Source: Colimorpha sp045222295 (GTDB taxonomy: Bacteria; Bacteroidota; Bacteroidia; Bacteroidales; P3). Taken from it: a stretch of DNA of 64,000 bases. Each line of letters begins with the position of its first letter. The stretch's first letter is position 1. The stretch is taken from positions 1 through 64,000 of the forward strand of contig JBGUXP010000001.1 in NCBI GenBank assembly GCA_045222295.1. Direction: 5' to 3'. Positions 42,520-50,640 of the stretch are shown here, one piece after another. A model generated the notes under the pieces. The model was not told where the DNA came from and made no database searches. It worked only from the letters and a program-made list of their open reading frames with translations. The translations under genes and the position numbers were made by a program.

Positions 42520-43368
42520 ATGCCAGAAAATACCAACGATACTTTAGACCTCACCACACTGCCGTTCTGGCAATGGGACACCCAGGAGAATCCCGCCGCA
42601 GAAGTCGACATGGGCATTCCCTTCGACTCCATCCATCGCCCACGAGAGGTGATGGACACAATATACCGCCAATCCATGTTCAAAAAACACTCACTCCAGG
42701 TGAGTCATAACACGCTCCAGCCTCGCGAGAACTCGGCAACACCAACGTGGATTTTCATCGTCCTACTGTTGATTGTAGGTCTTCAATGCCTCTACTTCCG
42801 GGTAAGGAAACTCAAAGTAACAAATCTTTTGAAAGCCGCCGGAGACATGAGAGCCCTGGATCGCATGAAGCGCGACAGCAACCTCAACCACAACTATCTC
42901 TGGATCCCCATGGGATTAATGATGACCGCTCCCATAGTCCTGCTGCTACAGAGCATGTTACTACCCGACACCGGTTTTCTGGTCAACCTGCTTCTGGTGG
43001 CCACTGCCGACCTACTCTATATCTTGCGCAACTGGCTCTTGCGACTGCTTGGAAACACTTTCGAGAACAAACAAGGCGTGAGCCTTTTCATCAACAGCAA
43101 CTATGTCTATCACCAAATTGAAGGCATCGTTATTGTCACCCTCCTCTTCCCTTTTTTCTATCTGCCCGGAGCAAGAATGATAATGTTCTACATTATCGTG
43201 GGATTCTTGGCCATTGCCTTTGTGGTACGCTTCCTCCGAGGCATGAAAGTTTTTTTAACACTAACAAACAGCTCCAGTTTCTATCTTTTTTACTATCTTT
43301 GCATCGTCGAATTGATACCAATTTTGGTACTCATAAAGTGGATTATATACAGTAACTCAATAAGTTGA
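42520..43368 (+). CDS. DUF4271 membrane protein
   Basis: 282 residues. A soluble N-terminus (about 1-75) is followed by about seven membrane helices from residue 78 (WIFIVLLLIVGLQCLYF). The C-terminal FLRGMKVFLTLTNSSSFYLFYYLCIVELIPILVL is the DUF4271 signature. Function unknown. The gene order DUF4271-hemD, as here, is frequent in Bacteroidetes. 4 bp after the gingipain stop. Confidence 0.85.
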   Translation: MPENTNDTLDLTTLPFWQWDTQENPAAEVDMGIPFDSIHRPREVMDTIYRQSMFKKHSLQVSHNTLQPRENSATPTWIFIVLLLIVGLQCLYFRVRKLKVTNLLKAAGDMRALDRMKRDSNLNHNYLWIPMGLMMTAPIVLLLQSMLLPDTGFLVNLLLVATADLLYILRNWLLRLLGNTFENKQGVSLFINSNYVYHQIEGIVIVTLLFPFFYLPGARMIMFYIIVGFLAIAFVVRFLRGMKVFLTLTNSSSFYLFYYLCIVELIPILVLIKWIIYSNSIS

Positions 43369-43387
43369 GTAGAATATTTGTTAGAGA

Positions 43388-44527
43388 ATGAAGATTAAAA
43401 AAATCCTAATTTCGCAGCCGGCCCCCGCCGATTTGGAGAAATCGCCCTACAGAACCCTCATCAACAAACACAATGTAGACATCACTTTCTACAAATTTTT
43501 TGAAGTCGTCGGCATCCCCGTTTCAGAATTCCGCAAAACACGAATCCACATAAGCGATTATTCAGCCATTATCTTCAACAGCAAGAACTCGATTGACCAC
43601 TTCTTCCGCATGCTCAAAGAATTGCGAGAGACCGTCAGCGAAGAGATGAAATATTTCTGCTCAACCGAAGCCATTGCCCTCTATCTGCAAAACTATATCC
43701 AGTACCGCAAGCGCAAAGTATTCTTCGGCAACCAGTATTTCTCCGACTTGCTTGAAGTAATGAGCAAGCACCGCGACGAGAAATTCCTATTCCCCTGTAG
43801 CGACGAGAAACAGACCGAATATACCAAAGCCCTCGACAAAGCCAAGTTCAAATACACCAAGGCGCCAATGTATACCTCGGCGCCCAAAGACCTTACCAAG
43901 TTCAAACTTGAGGACTATGATGTCATTTGTCTCTTCTCCCCTATCGGAGTGCGCAGTCTCGTAAAAAGTTTCCCTGATGTCAAAGACCGCAACATCACCA
44001 TCGCGGCCTTCGGCACCTCAACCCACGCCGCCCTCAAGGAACAAGGCATCAAACTCACCATTGCCGCTCCCACCCAGTCGGCACCCTCGATGGCCATGGC
44101 TATTGAGAACTATATCTTGGGTAAAGAACCGGGAGCTGTCATCGCCTCGAAAGGCGAGATTGTGAAACACAGCGTGAAAAACACCATCACCGCGTCGGTG
44201 AAGAAAGCCAAGCCTGTGATCGCCAATAAGGAGATTTACAAGCAGCGCATGGAAGAGAAGAAAGCTCAGGCCGCCGCACGCCGTGCCGCACGCGCCGCCG
44301 AACGTGCCAAAGCAGAGGCCGAAGCCGTTGCCAAAATGGAAAAAACAAAGGTAGAGAAACCCTCTATTGAAAAAGCCAAGGTAGAGAAACCCAAAGTCAA
44401 GGTAGAGAAAACAAAGGTGGCAGCAAAATCCAAGACCACCAAAACCACCTCCGCCAAAGCCACTTCCGCTAAGACCGCTAAGACTGGAAAGCCAAAAACC
44501 ACGAAGAAAGAAAGCGCCAAGAAATAA
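43388..44527 (+). CDS. hemD: uroporphyrinogen-III synthase with Lys/Ala-rich tail
   Basis: 379 residues. Residues about 1-250 form the two-domain HemD fold (KKILISQPAPADLEKSPYRTL; IIFNSKNSIDHFF; DVICLFSPIGVRSLVKSFPD; IAAFGTSTHAALKEQG), which closes the tetrapyrrole ring. From about residue 280 the chain is a low-complexity, highly basic and acidic Lys/Ala/Glu/Thr tail (EKTKVEKPSIEKAKVEKPK), about 100 residues longer than the enzyme needs. The HemD family is variable, so the name rests on the fold pattern and gene order. Confidence 0.82.
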   Translation: MKIKKILISQPAPADLEKSPYRTLINKHNVDITFYKFFEVVGIPVSEFRKTRIHISDYSAIIFNSKNSIDHFFRMLKELRETVSEEMKYFCSTEAIALYLQNYIQYRKRKVFFGNQYFSDLLEVMSKHRDEKFLFPCSDEKQTEYTKALDKAKFKYTKAPMYTSAPKDLTKFKLEDYDVICLFSPIGVRSLVKSFPDVKDRNITIAAFGTSTHAALKEQGIKLTIAAPTQSAPSMAMAIENYILGKEPGAVIASKGEIVKHSVKNTITASVKKAKPVIANKEIYKQRMEEKKAQAAARRAARAAERAKAEAEAVAKMEKTKVEKPSIEKAKVEKPKVKVEKTKVAAKSKTTKTTSAKATSAKTAKTGKPKTTKKESAKK

Positions 44528-44530
44528 GCC

Positions 44531-44917
44531 ATGGGCTTCACCTTCAAGAAAGAAGAACGATTGTGCAGCCGTCAACTGATAGACCGACTCTACAATGAGG
44601 GTCACCGGTTGATGGCTTTCCCTTATAGTGTACAGTGGATGAAGGTCGAGAAGCCCCTTCCTGTTTCTTGCCAAGTGATGATTGTCGCCCCCAAACGCAA
44701 ATTCCGCCATGCCGTCGACCGCAACCACGTACGCCGCTTGACACGTGAATGCTATCGCCTGCGAAAACCCGCTTTCTACGAGTTCCTCGACGAACACAAC
44801 CTGCATATCGTCTTCTCGATGGTATACATCCACAATGAAATCATGTCATACGAACAGTTAGGGCATAAGATGGACAAACTCCTTTCCCTCTTGGAGAAAG
44901 AAATTCTATCGGCATGA
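44531..44917 (+). CDS. rnpA: ribonuclease P protein component
   Basis: 128 residues. Protein subunit of RNase P. FKKEERLCSRQLIDRLY at the N-terminus and the RNR motif region KRKFRHAVDRNHVRRLTRECYRL are clear. 3 bp after hemD and overlapping yidD by 4 bp; rnpA-yidD is conserved in bacteria, while rpmH, the usual upstream partner, is absent. Confidence 0.95.
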   Translation: MGFTFKKEERLCSRQLIDRLYNEGHRLMAFPYSVQWMKVEKPLPVSCQVMIVAPKRKFRHAVDRNHVRRLTRECYRLRKPAFYEFLDEHNLHIVFSMVYIHNEIMSYEQLGHKMDKLLSLLEKEILSA

Positions 44918-45156
44918 AAACGCTGTATGATGCCTTGAAGTGGCTGCTGGCAAAACTGATGCTGGCTTTGATAGCCTTCTACCGTACCTGCATCTCTCCT
45001 CTCACGCCTGCGGCTTGTCGCTACACGCCCACCTGCTCGCAATATGCACAAGAGGCCATACGCAAGTATGGCCCCTTTAAAGGTGGATGGTTGGCGCTGA
45101 AGCGTATACTGCGCTGCAACCCATGGGGCGGCAGCGGATACGACCCCGTACCCTAA
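44914..45156 (+). CDS. yidD: membrane protein insertion efficiency factor YidD
   Basis: 80 residues. The short family is defined by YRTCISPLTPAACRYTPTCS followed by QYA, FKGGWLALKRILRCNPWG and the C-terminal GYDPVP, all present. It supports YidC-dependent membrane protein insertion. Overlaps rnpA by 4 bp. Confidence 0.96.
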   Translation: MKTLYDALKWLLAKLMLALIAFYRTCISPLTPAACRYTPTCSQYAQEAIRKYGPFKGGWLALKRILRCNPWGGSGYDPVP

Positions 45157-45159
45157 TCC

Positions 45160-45771
45160 TTATTTCTGCGCAGCCATATACTGCTCCAGCAGACGCTGGA
45201 CGTACTTGCCGAAGACATCGAACTCGATGTTCACAACTGTACCGGGCTTAAAGTTGTGGAAATTGGTCACCTTATAAGTATAAGGTATGATAGCCACACT
45301 GAACATGCCGGGATTGGAGTCCACTACCGTCAAACTCACACCATTGATGCTTATACTTCCCTTAGGGACCGTGATGGAAGGCGAGTTAGCAGGATCGTAT
45401 GAGAAGTAGAATCGCCAACTGCCATTGTCGTCGACAACCTTGGTGCAGGTGGCTGTCTGGTCCACATGTCCCTGGACGATATGACCGTCGAAGCGGCCGT
45501 CCATGCGCATGGAACGTTCCACATTGACCTCCGTGCCCACCTTCCAGGTGCCGAGGTTGGTCTTCATCATGGTTTCATCCATGGCCGTAACGGTATACTG
45601 CTTCTTTTCCTTGTCCACCTTGACCACTGTGAGGCAGCAGCCATCGTGTGCCATACTCTGGTCGATGGCCAATTCGTCGCCAAAAGGCACCTCAAGGGTG
45701 AAGTGGTAGTTGGTATTCTCTTTTTCTATCTTGACCACGCGAGCGGTCATCTCAATGATTCCTGTAAACAT
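45160..45771 (-). CDS. ribE: riboflavin synthase alpha subunit
   Basis: 203 residues, two lumazine-binding repeats. The N-terminus MFTGIIE is the family hallmark, and ITVPKGSISINGVSLTVVD belongs to repeat 2. It dismutates two dimethylribityllumazine molecules to riboflavin. Monocistronic and convergent with yidD, 3 bp apart. No FMN riboswitch is seen in the short leader. Confidence 0.95.
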   Translation of the reverse strand: MFTGIIEMTARVVKIEKENTNYHFTLEVPFGDELAIDQSMAHDGCCLTVVKVDKEKKQYTVTAMDETMMKTNLGTWKVGTEVNVERSMRMDGRFDGHIVQGHVDQTATCTKVVDDNGSWRFYFSYDPANSPSITVPKGSISINGVSLTVVDSNPGMFSVAIIPYTYKVTNFHNFKPGTVVNIEFDVFGKYVQRLLEQYMAAQK

Positions 45772-45836
45772 TTTTATATCTTTCTTTTATATAAAGAACG
45801 CTCCCACTACATAAATATTGTGAGACAAAAAAAAGA

Positions 45837-45870
45837 TTTTGCCAGTTCAGACATTTGTTGTACTTTTGCA
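45837..45870 (+). promoter_or_regulatory. promoter of the 45890 gene, extended type
   Basis: TTTTGCCAGTTCAGAC, then TACTTTTGCA with the -7 box at 45861-45868. Nearly identical to the tRNA-His promoter at 60124. Confidence 0.85.
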
Positions 45871-45889
45871 ATTCAAAAGAAGAACAACA

Positions 45890-47740
45890 GTGCCTTGGAA
45901 AAAAATATTATCTAAACGATGGCCGGCAATATGCATTGGCATTTTGCTTGTGTTGCTGACTTACCCTGCCTTTGAGCCAGACTATGGAGCAGGTCTCGAT
46001 GCCTCCTATCTATGGGGACTAAATTGGTTATTCGACCACGACTACAGCACCCTCATTAACCTCATCTACCCGTTTGGACCTTTCGCATGGCTTAAGATTC
46101 CCACTATCGAGGGCATCCATTTCCCCTTGTTTCTTCTATTCTTTACAACGATAAAGCTCTCCTTTGTGTTACTGACCTTAACGTTGGCACGTCACGAAGG
46201 CCTTCCCTGGCCGCTGGCCATAATAGCACTTATTCCAGCCTGCATCTTTGGCAATATTGACGCATTCCTCGTCCTCACCATCTGCCTCCTCACACTATTC
46301 GCCGTCGAACAACGGAAACTCTGGGTATTCGCCATCGCCGTTTTTCTATCAGCCTTTTCGCTAACCATCAAATCCTCCATCGGTGTCCAAGCCTGCGGAG
46401 CCTTATTCTTTGGATGGATCATATTTACTATCCGCTACCATAACCCGAAGGAATCTCTCCTCATGGCCCTCTTTGTTCCCATAGCATTACTAGTCACAGG
46501 ATTAGCCATCTACCATTCCTTCCCTGCCATGTACAACGCCTACTACGGGATGCTCCAACTAGTGTCAGGCTACGGACCCTCACTGGTCATAATGTGCGAA
46601 CACCGACTTTGGGCACTGCTGATTTTTGTCGCAGCCTGCTGCATCATCCCCTTTATATCGAAAGGCCGCTATGCCACCACGTTATGTCTGATTCTCATCG
46701 TTCCCTTGTTTTCCAATTGGAAATACGGTATCCTGCGTGAAGACATCTGGCACTTCAGCCAACTTCTCATCTTCGTGGCCTGCATGGCCGCCCCCCTTGT
46801 CGCCGCCCAGCGAGGCTTCCGCTGGCAGGTGTGGATCTGCTGCGCCCTAGCTCTATCCATGCTATTTGTCAACCGCTCTATTTTATATGACCCGGGAGCA
46901 CACCTCACCACCTCCTCACCAGCAAATATCGTACGCCTAACAGCGGGTTATGGTGACCTCAAGGCCTGGTGCGAGAAAAATATTGAATCTGCGATGCAAC
47001 ACAGACTACTCGATGACACTCTCCTCTCGAAAATCGGCGACAAAAGTGTCGACTGCTATCCTTGGGAGCATGCTTTCATCGCCGCCAACAACCTCCACTG
47101 GCAGCCACGCGTCACATTGGGTGCAGGCCTCTCTCCCGCACTGAGTCGACAGGCGGCCGAGAACTACTGCGGACCCGAAGCTGTGGAATACATTCTCCTG
47201 CACCGTATCGACTTTTCCAAGGACGACGATCTGCGTAGCCTCGACAGCGCATATTTGCTCAACGACGAACTTACGGTCTTAATGACCATGCTAGAAAACT
47301 ACTCTGTAACTGATACCGGTTGGTACGGTCTATTGCTGAAACGAAAGTCTGTTGTCAGTGAAATGCCCTATCATCCACAAGAAGAAATAAGTAACATAGA
47401 AGTTGAATGGGACTGCTGGATAAATCTGCCGGAAGGGGCATCTCCTCTTGTAGAACTACACACCACCCCAACCCTTTTGGGAAGAATATGCGGATTCTTC
47501 TATAAACCCGACATCTTTACCATAGACTACCTCCTGCCCGACAGCACATGGCGCACCTATCGCTTCTCTCCTGCCATGGCAGAGGCGGGAATATGGACAG
47601 GGCCACTGGCCGCGACCTACGCCGACTTGGAAGATCTATTCTCTGGCAACTGCACTGCGCCACGTCCTATAGCCATACGTTTGCACACAACCCATCCTGC
47701 CCAGCACAAAAAAAGTGTCAGGCTGAGATTGTCAAGATAG
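45890..47740 (+). CDS. polytopic membrane protein, unknown
   Basis: 616 residues from GTG 45890 (VPWKKILSKRW). An ATG further up (45839) lies inside the promoter, so it cannot be used by this transcript. About eleven membrane helices fill residues 10-345, then a soluble domain of about 270 residues (PRVTLGAGLSPALSRQAAENYCG). The topology, with an early acidic loop (YPAFEPDYGAGLDASYLWGLNWLF), is like GT-C glycosyltransferases, but no motif decides it. Start choice rests on the promoter, not on a ribosome-binding site. Confidence 0.72.
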   Translation: MPWKKILSKRWPAICIGILLVLLTYPAFEPDYGAGLDASYLWGLNWLFDHDYSTLINLIYPFGPFAWLKIPTIEGIHFPLFLLFFTTIKLSFVLLTLTLARHEGLPWPLAIIALIPACIFGNIDAFLVLTICLLTLFAVEQRKLWVFAIAVFLSAFSLTIKSSIGVQACGALFFGWIIFTIRYHNPKESLLMALFVPIALLVTGLAIYHSFPAMYNAYYGMLQLVSGYGPSLVIMCEHRLWALLIFVAACCIIPFISKGRYATTLCLILIVPLFSNWKYGILREDIWHFSQLLIFVACMAAPLVAAQRGFRWQVWICCALALSMLFVNRSILYDPGAHLTTSSPANIVRLTAGYGDLKAWCEKNIESAMQHRLLDDTLLSKIGDKSVDCYPWEHAFIAANNLHWQPRVTLGAGLSPALSRQAAENYCGPEAVEYILLHRIDFSKDDDLRSLDSAYLLNDELTVLMTMLENYSVTDTGWYGLLLKRKSVVSEMPYHPQEEISNIEVEWDCWINLPEGASPLVELHTTPTLLGRICGFFYKPDIFTIDYLLPDSTWRTYRFSPAMAEAGIWTGPLAATYADLEDLFSGNCTAPRPIAIRLHTTHPAQHKKSVRLRLSR

Positions 47741-47750
47741 GAATCGTACC

Positions 47751-49736
47751 TTATTTCAGATGATCCTCGTAATATTGGAACATCTTCTGATACAGATGTA
47801 ACCGCTCACGACCGAGGACATTGTGTTCGTGGTGCGGGTACATGAAGTAGTCGACCTGCTTGTAGTTGTTGATGCAACGCTCGATGAACTCGGTGCTGTG
47901 CTGCGGCACCACGGTGTTGTCTTCGGCGCCCTGGATGACCAGCAGACGGCCTTCGAGGTTCTTGGCCTTGCCCAGTAGGCTGTTGGCCTCGTAGCCCTCG
48001 GAGTTCTCCTGCGGCATGTCCATATAGCGTTCGCCGTACATAATCTCATACCACTTCCAGTCGATGACGGGACCACCGGCACAGCCCACCTTGAAGACCT
48101 CGGGGTGAGCCAGTTTCATGGTGATGGTCATGAAGCCACCGAAGCTCCAACCCTCCACACCCATGCGCTCCTGGTCGACGTAAGGCAGGCTCTTGAGGAA
48201 CTTCACGCCCTCCATCTGGTCGGCCATCTCGATCTCGCCGAGGTGACGGTGGGTGCAGCTCTCAAACTCGAAGCCACGGTTGTCGGTGCCGCGGTTATCG
48301 AGGGTGAAGACCACATAACCCTGCTGGGCAAGGAAGAGGAAGTAGAGGTTGCCGCCCGCCAGCCAGCTGTCGGTGACCAGCTGCGAGTGCGGACCGCCAT
48401 ATACATACACCAGCGTGGGGTATTTTTTGCCGGGCTCCATATTGGGAGGAGTGATGAGGCGGTAGTAGAGGTCGGTCTTGCCATCGGCGGCCTTGATGGT
48501 GCCGAGGGTGACGGTGGGCATGGCATATTCTTTGAGGGGGTTTTCGGCACGGTAAAGGGAATATCTTGACTGCACCATGCCTTCCTTGTGCAATCCCTTG
48601 ACGTAGTCGGCGGCTGCCGGCACATCAACCGACGAGTAGACATCTATCCAGCATCTGCCAGTTTCATTGAGAACAACAGTATGCGTGCCTTTTCCGGAAG
48701 TGAGGCAATTCATGCTTCCCTCCTTCAGTCGAACACTGTAGAGGTCACGTCCGGCGAGGTTTTCGCGGTTGGCATAGACAAAGATTTTCTCGCCCTTCTT
48801 GTCGAACTGGATGAATTCCTCGACCTCGAACTCGCCCTTGGTTACCTGCCTCACCAGCGTGCCGTCGAGGTTGTAGAGGTACAGATGCTTGTAGCCATCA
48901 CGCATCGAGAACCAGAGGAACTGGTCGCCCTTGGGGGTGAAAATCATAGGCTCACAGGGCTCCACATAGCGGGGATTCGTCTCCTCGAAGAGCACCTTCA
49001 CCAGCTGGCCACTCACGGCGTCGTACTGCTCCAGCCACATGTGGTTCTGCTCACGGTTCAACTTAGCAATGAAGACATACTTCTCGTCGGGGCTCCAAGC
49101 GATGTTGGTGAGGTACATCTCGCGCTCGTGCACAGTGGTGTCCTTGCGGGTGTTCAGATAGACAAGCTTGCCGGTAGCGACGTCATAAACGCCCACCGTC
49201 ACCTCGTGGCTCTTCATGCCGGCCATGGGGTACTTGATGGGTTTGGGCTCGGCCTCGCGGGCCTTGGTGTTCACCAGAGGATAATCCTTCACCATGCTTT
49301 GATCCATGCGGTAGAAGGCCAACTTACTCTCCTTGGGCGACCAGAAAAGGCCACCGTCGATGCCGAACTCGTTGCGGTGCACACTCTCGCCAAGGACGAT
49401 ATTGTAACCGTCGCCCTTCTCAACGAACTTGCCGTCAACATACATGCTACCCTTTTCGAAGGTCACGCGTTCCTTCTTTTCGGGACGCACAATGCTAAGA
49501 AACTGTTCCTTTTCGGCCGCTGTCATGGCGCGCTCATTCTTGCCGTCAAAGAGCATGTAGGAGGTATCCTTCATGTACATCACCTTGTCGGTACCCGGCA
49601 CAAAGGTAAAGCCACGCATCTCGCGCTGCGGATAAAGGTTACGGTCCATCAGTTGGTCCCACTGCAGAAATTTTTCCTGCGAAACAGCGGTGCCCATGCA
49701 CAGCAGCACCGTCAATCCGATCAGAATTCTTTTCAT
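47751..49736 (-). CDS. S9 family dipeptidyl peptidase (DPP-IV-like)
   Basis: 661 residues with signal peptide about 1-19 (ends TAVSQ). A beta-propeller occupies about 40-420 (VEPCEPMIFTPKGDQFLWFSMRDGYKHLYLYNLDG), then an alpha/beta-hydrolase domain with nucleophile S531 (GWSFGGFMT), Asp in QGAEDNTVVPQHS and His in YPHHEHN. DPP-IV enzymes cut X-Pro dipeptides in the periplasm; the Glu-Glu substrate motif is not obvious, and the chain is shorter than the usual 720 or so, so a relaxed specificity is possible. Confidence 0.9.
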   Translation of the reverse strand: MKRILIGLTVLLCMGTAVSQEKFLQWDQLMDRNLYPQREMRGFTFVPGTDKVMYMKDTSYMLFDGKNERAMTAAEKEQFLSIVRPEKKERVTFEKGSMYVDGKFVEKGDGYNIVLGESVHRNEFGIDGGLFWSPKESKLAFYRMDQSMVKDYPLVNTKAREAEPKPIKYPMAGMKSHEVTVGVYDVATGKLVYLNTRKDTTVHEREMYLTNIAWSPDEKYVFIAKLNREQNHMWLEQYDAVSGQLVKVLFEETNPRYVEPCEPMIFTPKGDQFLWFSMRDGYKHLYLYNLDGTLVRQVTKGEFEVEEFIQFDKKGEKIFVYANRENLAGRDLYSVRLKEGSMNCLTSGKGTHTVVLNETGRCWIDVYSSVDVPAAADYVKGLHKEGMVQSRYSLYRAENPLKEYAMPTVTLGTIKAADGKTDLYYRLITPPNMEPGKKYPTLVYVYGGPHSQLVTDSWLAGGNLYFLFLAQQGYVVFTLDNRGTDNRGFEFESCTHRHLGEIEMADQMEGVKFLKSLPYVDQERMGVEGWSFGGFMTITMKLAHPEVFKVGCAGGPVIDWKWYEIMYGERYMDMPQENSEGYEANSLLGKAKNLEGRLLVIQGAEDNTVVPQHSTEFIERCINNYKQVDYFMYPHHEHNVLGRERLHLYQKMFQYYEDHLK

Positions 49737-49756
49737 ATATAATATTCTAAAATACT

Positions 49757-49811
49757 CAATCAGAACTAAAAGAACGAAAAGAAATTCTGATGGTTCTGAT
49801 AGTTCTGATTG
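49757..49811. repeat. 55 bp inverted-ended repeat between genes
   Basis: Perfect 10 bp terminal inverted repeats (CAATCAGAAC / GTTCTGATTG) with 9 bp internal periodicity. It sits between the DPP start and the glycosyltransferase stop. A homologous copy is inside the transglutaminase gene at 30050. Confidence 0.92.
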
Positions 49812-49814
49812 GGA

Positions 49815-50540
49815 TTAATAACTCTTCCAATTTCTAAATCTCAGGCTGAAGACTCCGAAGAAGGCCTCCTTGAAAATCTTCATGCTCATCTTGCTAACAC
49901 CAAGAACACGGTCAGTGAAGATGATAGGCACCTCATAGACCTTGAAGCCCAGACGTGTGGCGGTATATTTCATCTCTATCTGGAAAGCGTAGCCGACGAA
50001 CTTCACCTTCTCGAACTTTACCTTCTCCAAGACGCGGCGGCTCCAGCAGACGAAGCCAGCAGTGGAGTCTGCCACCTTCATGCCGGTGACCAGACGTACA
50101 TATTTCGAAGCATAGTAGCTCATCATCAAACGTCCCATTGGCCAGTTGACCACTGAAATTTTGCCACCCACATAACGGCTACCCACCACCACATCGCCTT
50201 TTCCCGTAGAGCAGGCATCATAGAGTCGGATAAGATCGTCAGGGTTATGACTGAAGTCGGCATCCATCTCAATCATATAGTCGTAACCATGCTCATTACC
50301 CCAGCGCATACCGTCCAGGTAGGCGGTGCCGAGACCCAGTTTGCCCTTGCGTTCCACGATAAACAGACGGTTTGGGAACTCCTGCATCAAGCGCTTCACA
50401 ATATCGGCAGTACCATCGGGGGAATTGTCCTCGATAATGAGCATATCAAACTCTTTCGGAAGAGAAAAAACCTTGCGAATAATAGCCTCAATGTTCTCCT
50501 TCTCGTTGTAAGTAGGGGTGATAACCAATGTATCTGACAT
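49815..50540 (-). CDS. polyprenol-phosphate mannosyltransferase-like GT2
   Basis: 241 residues, without C-terminal membrane helices. Motifs VITPTYNEKENIEAII, IIEDNSPDGTADIV, MIEMDADFSHNPDDL (DxD) and VVGSRYVGGK match DPM1-type synthases, which transfer mannose (or another hexose) from a nucleotide sugar to polyprenyl phosphate. It has its own promoter and terminates near or within the DPP gene. Confidence 0.9.
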   Translation of the reverse strand: MSDTLVITPTYNEKENIEAIIRKVFSLPKEFDMLIIEDNSPDGTADIVKRLMQEFPNRLFIVERKGKLGLGTAYLDGMRWGNEHGYDYMIEMDADFSHNPDDLIRLYDACSTGKGDVVVGSRYVGGKISVVNWPMGRLMMSYYASKYVRLVTGMKVADSTAGFVCWSRRVLEKVKFEKVKFVGYAFQIEMKYTATRLGFKVYEVPIIFTDRVLGVSKMSMKIFKEAFFGVFSLRFRNWKSY

Positions 50541-50563
50541 AATGAATACAATTTATACAAAAT

Positions 50564-50590
50564 GCAAAAATACAACTTTTTTTTGACATA
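50564..50590 (-). promoter_or_regulatory. promoter of the polyprenol GT2 gene
   Basis: Minus-strand TATTTTTG (plus 50565-50572), followed by GC; leader about 20-25 nt. Confidence 0.7.
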
Positions 50591-50593
50591 ACA

Positions 50594-50623
50594 AAAAAAA
50601 GGCCCCCTTGCGGGAGCCTTTTT
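50594..50623 (-). terminator. terminator of the giant modular gene
   Basis: On the minus strand a GC-rich stem (GGCTCCCG / CGGG-GCC with one mismatch) is followed by a long T-run. It begins about 18 bp after the stop codon at 50641. Confidence 0.88.
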
Positions 50624-50640
50624 GCATTTTCAGGTGAGTG

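Noticed and set aside
45772..45836. FMN riboswitch before riboflavin synthase
   Set aside because: The leader is AT-rich and short, with none of the conserved RFN stems.
45839..45889. ATG 45839 as start of the membrane protein gene
   Set aside because: It lies inside the -33/-7 promoter, so it would not be on the transcript. GTG 45890 is the first in-frame start after the expected TSS.
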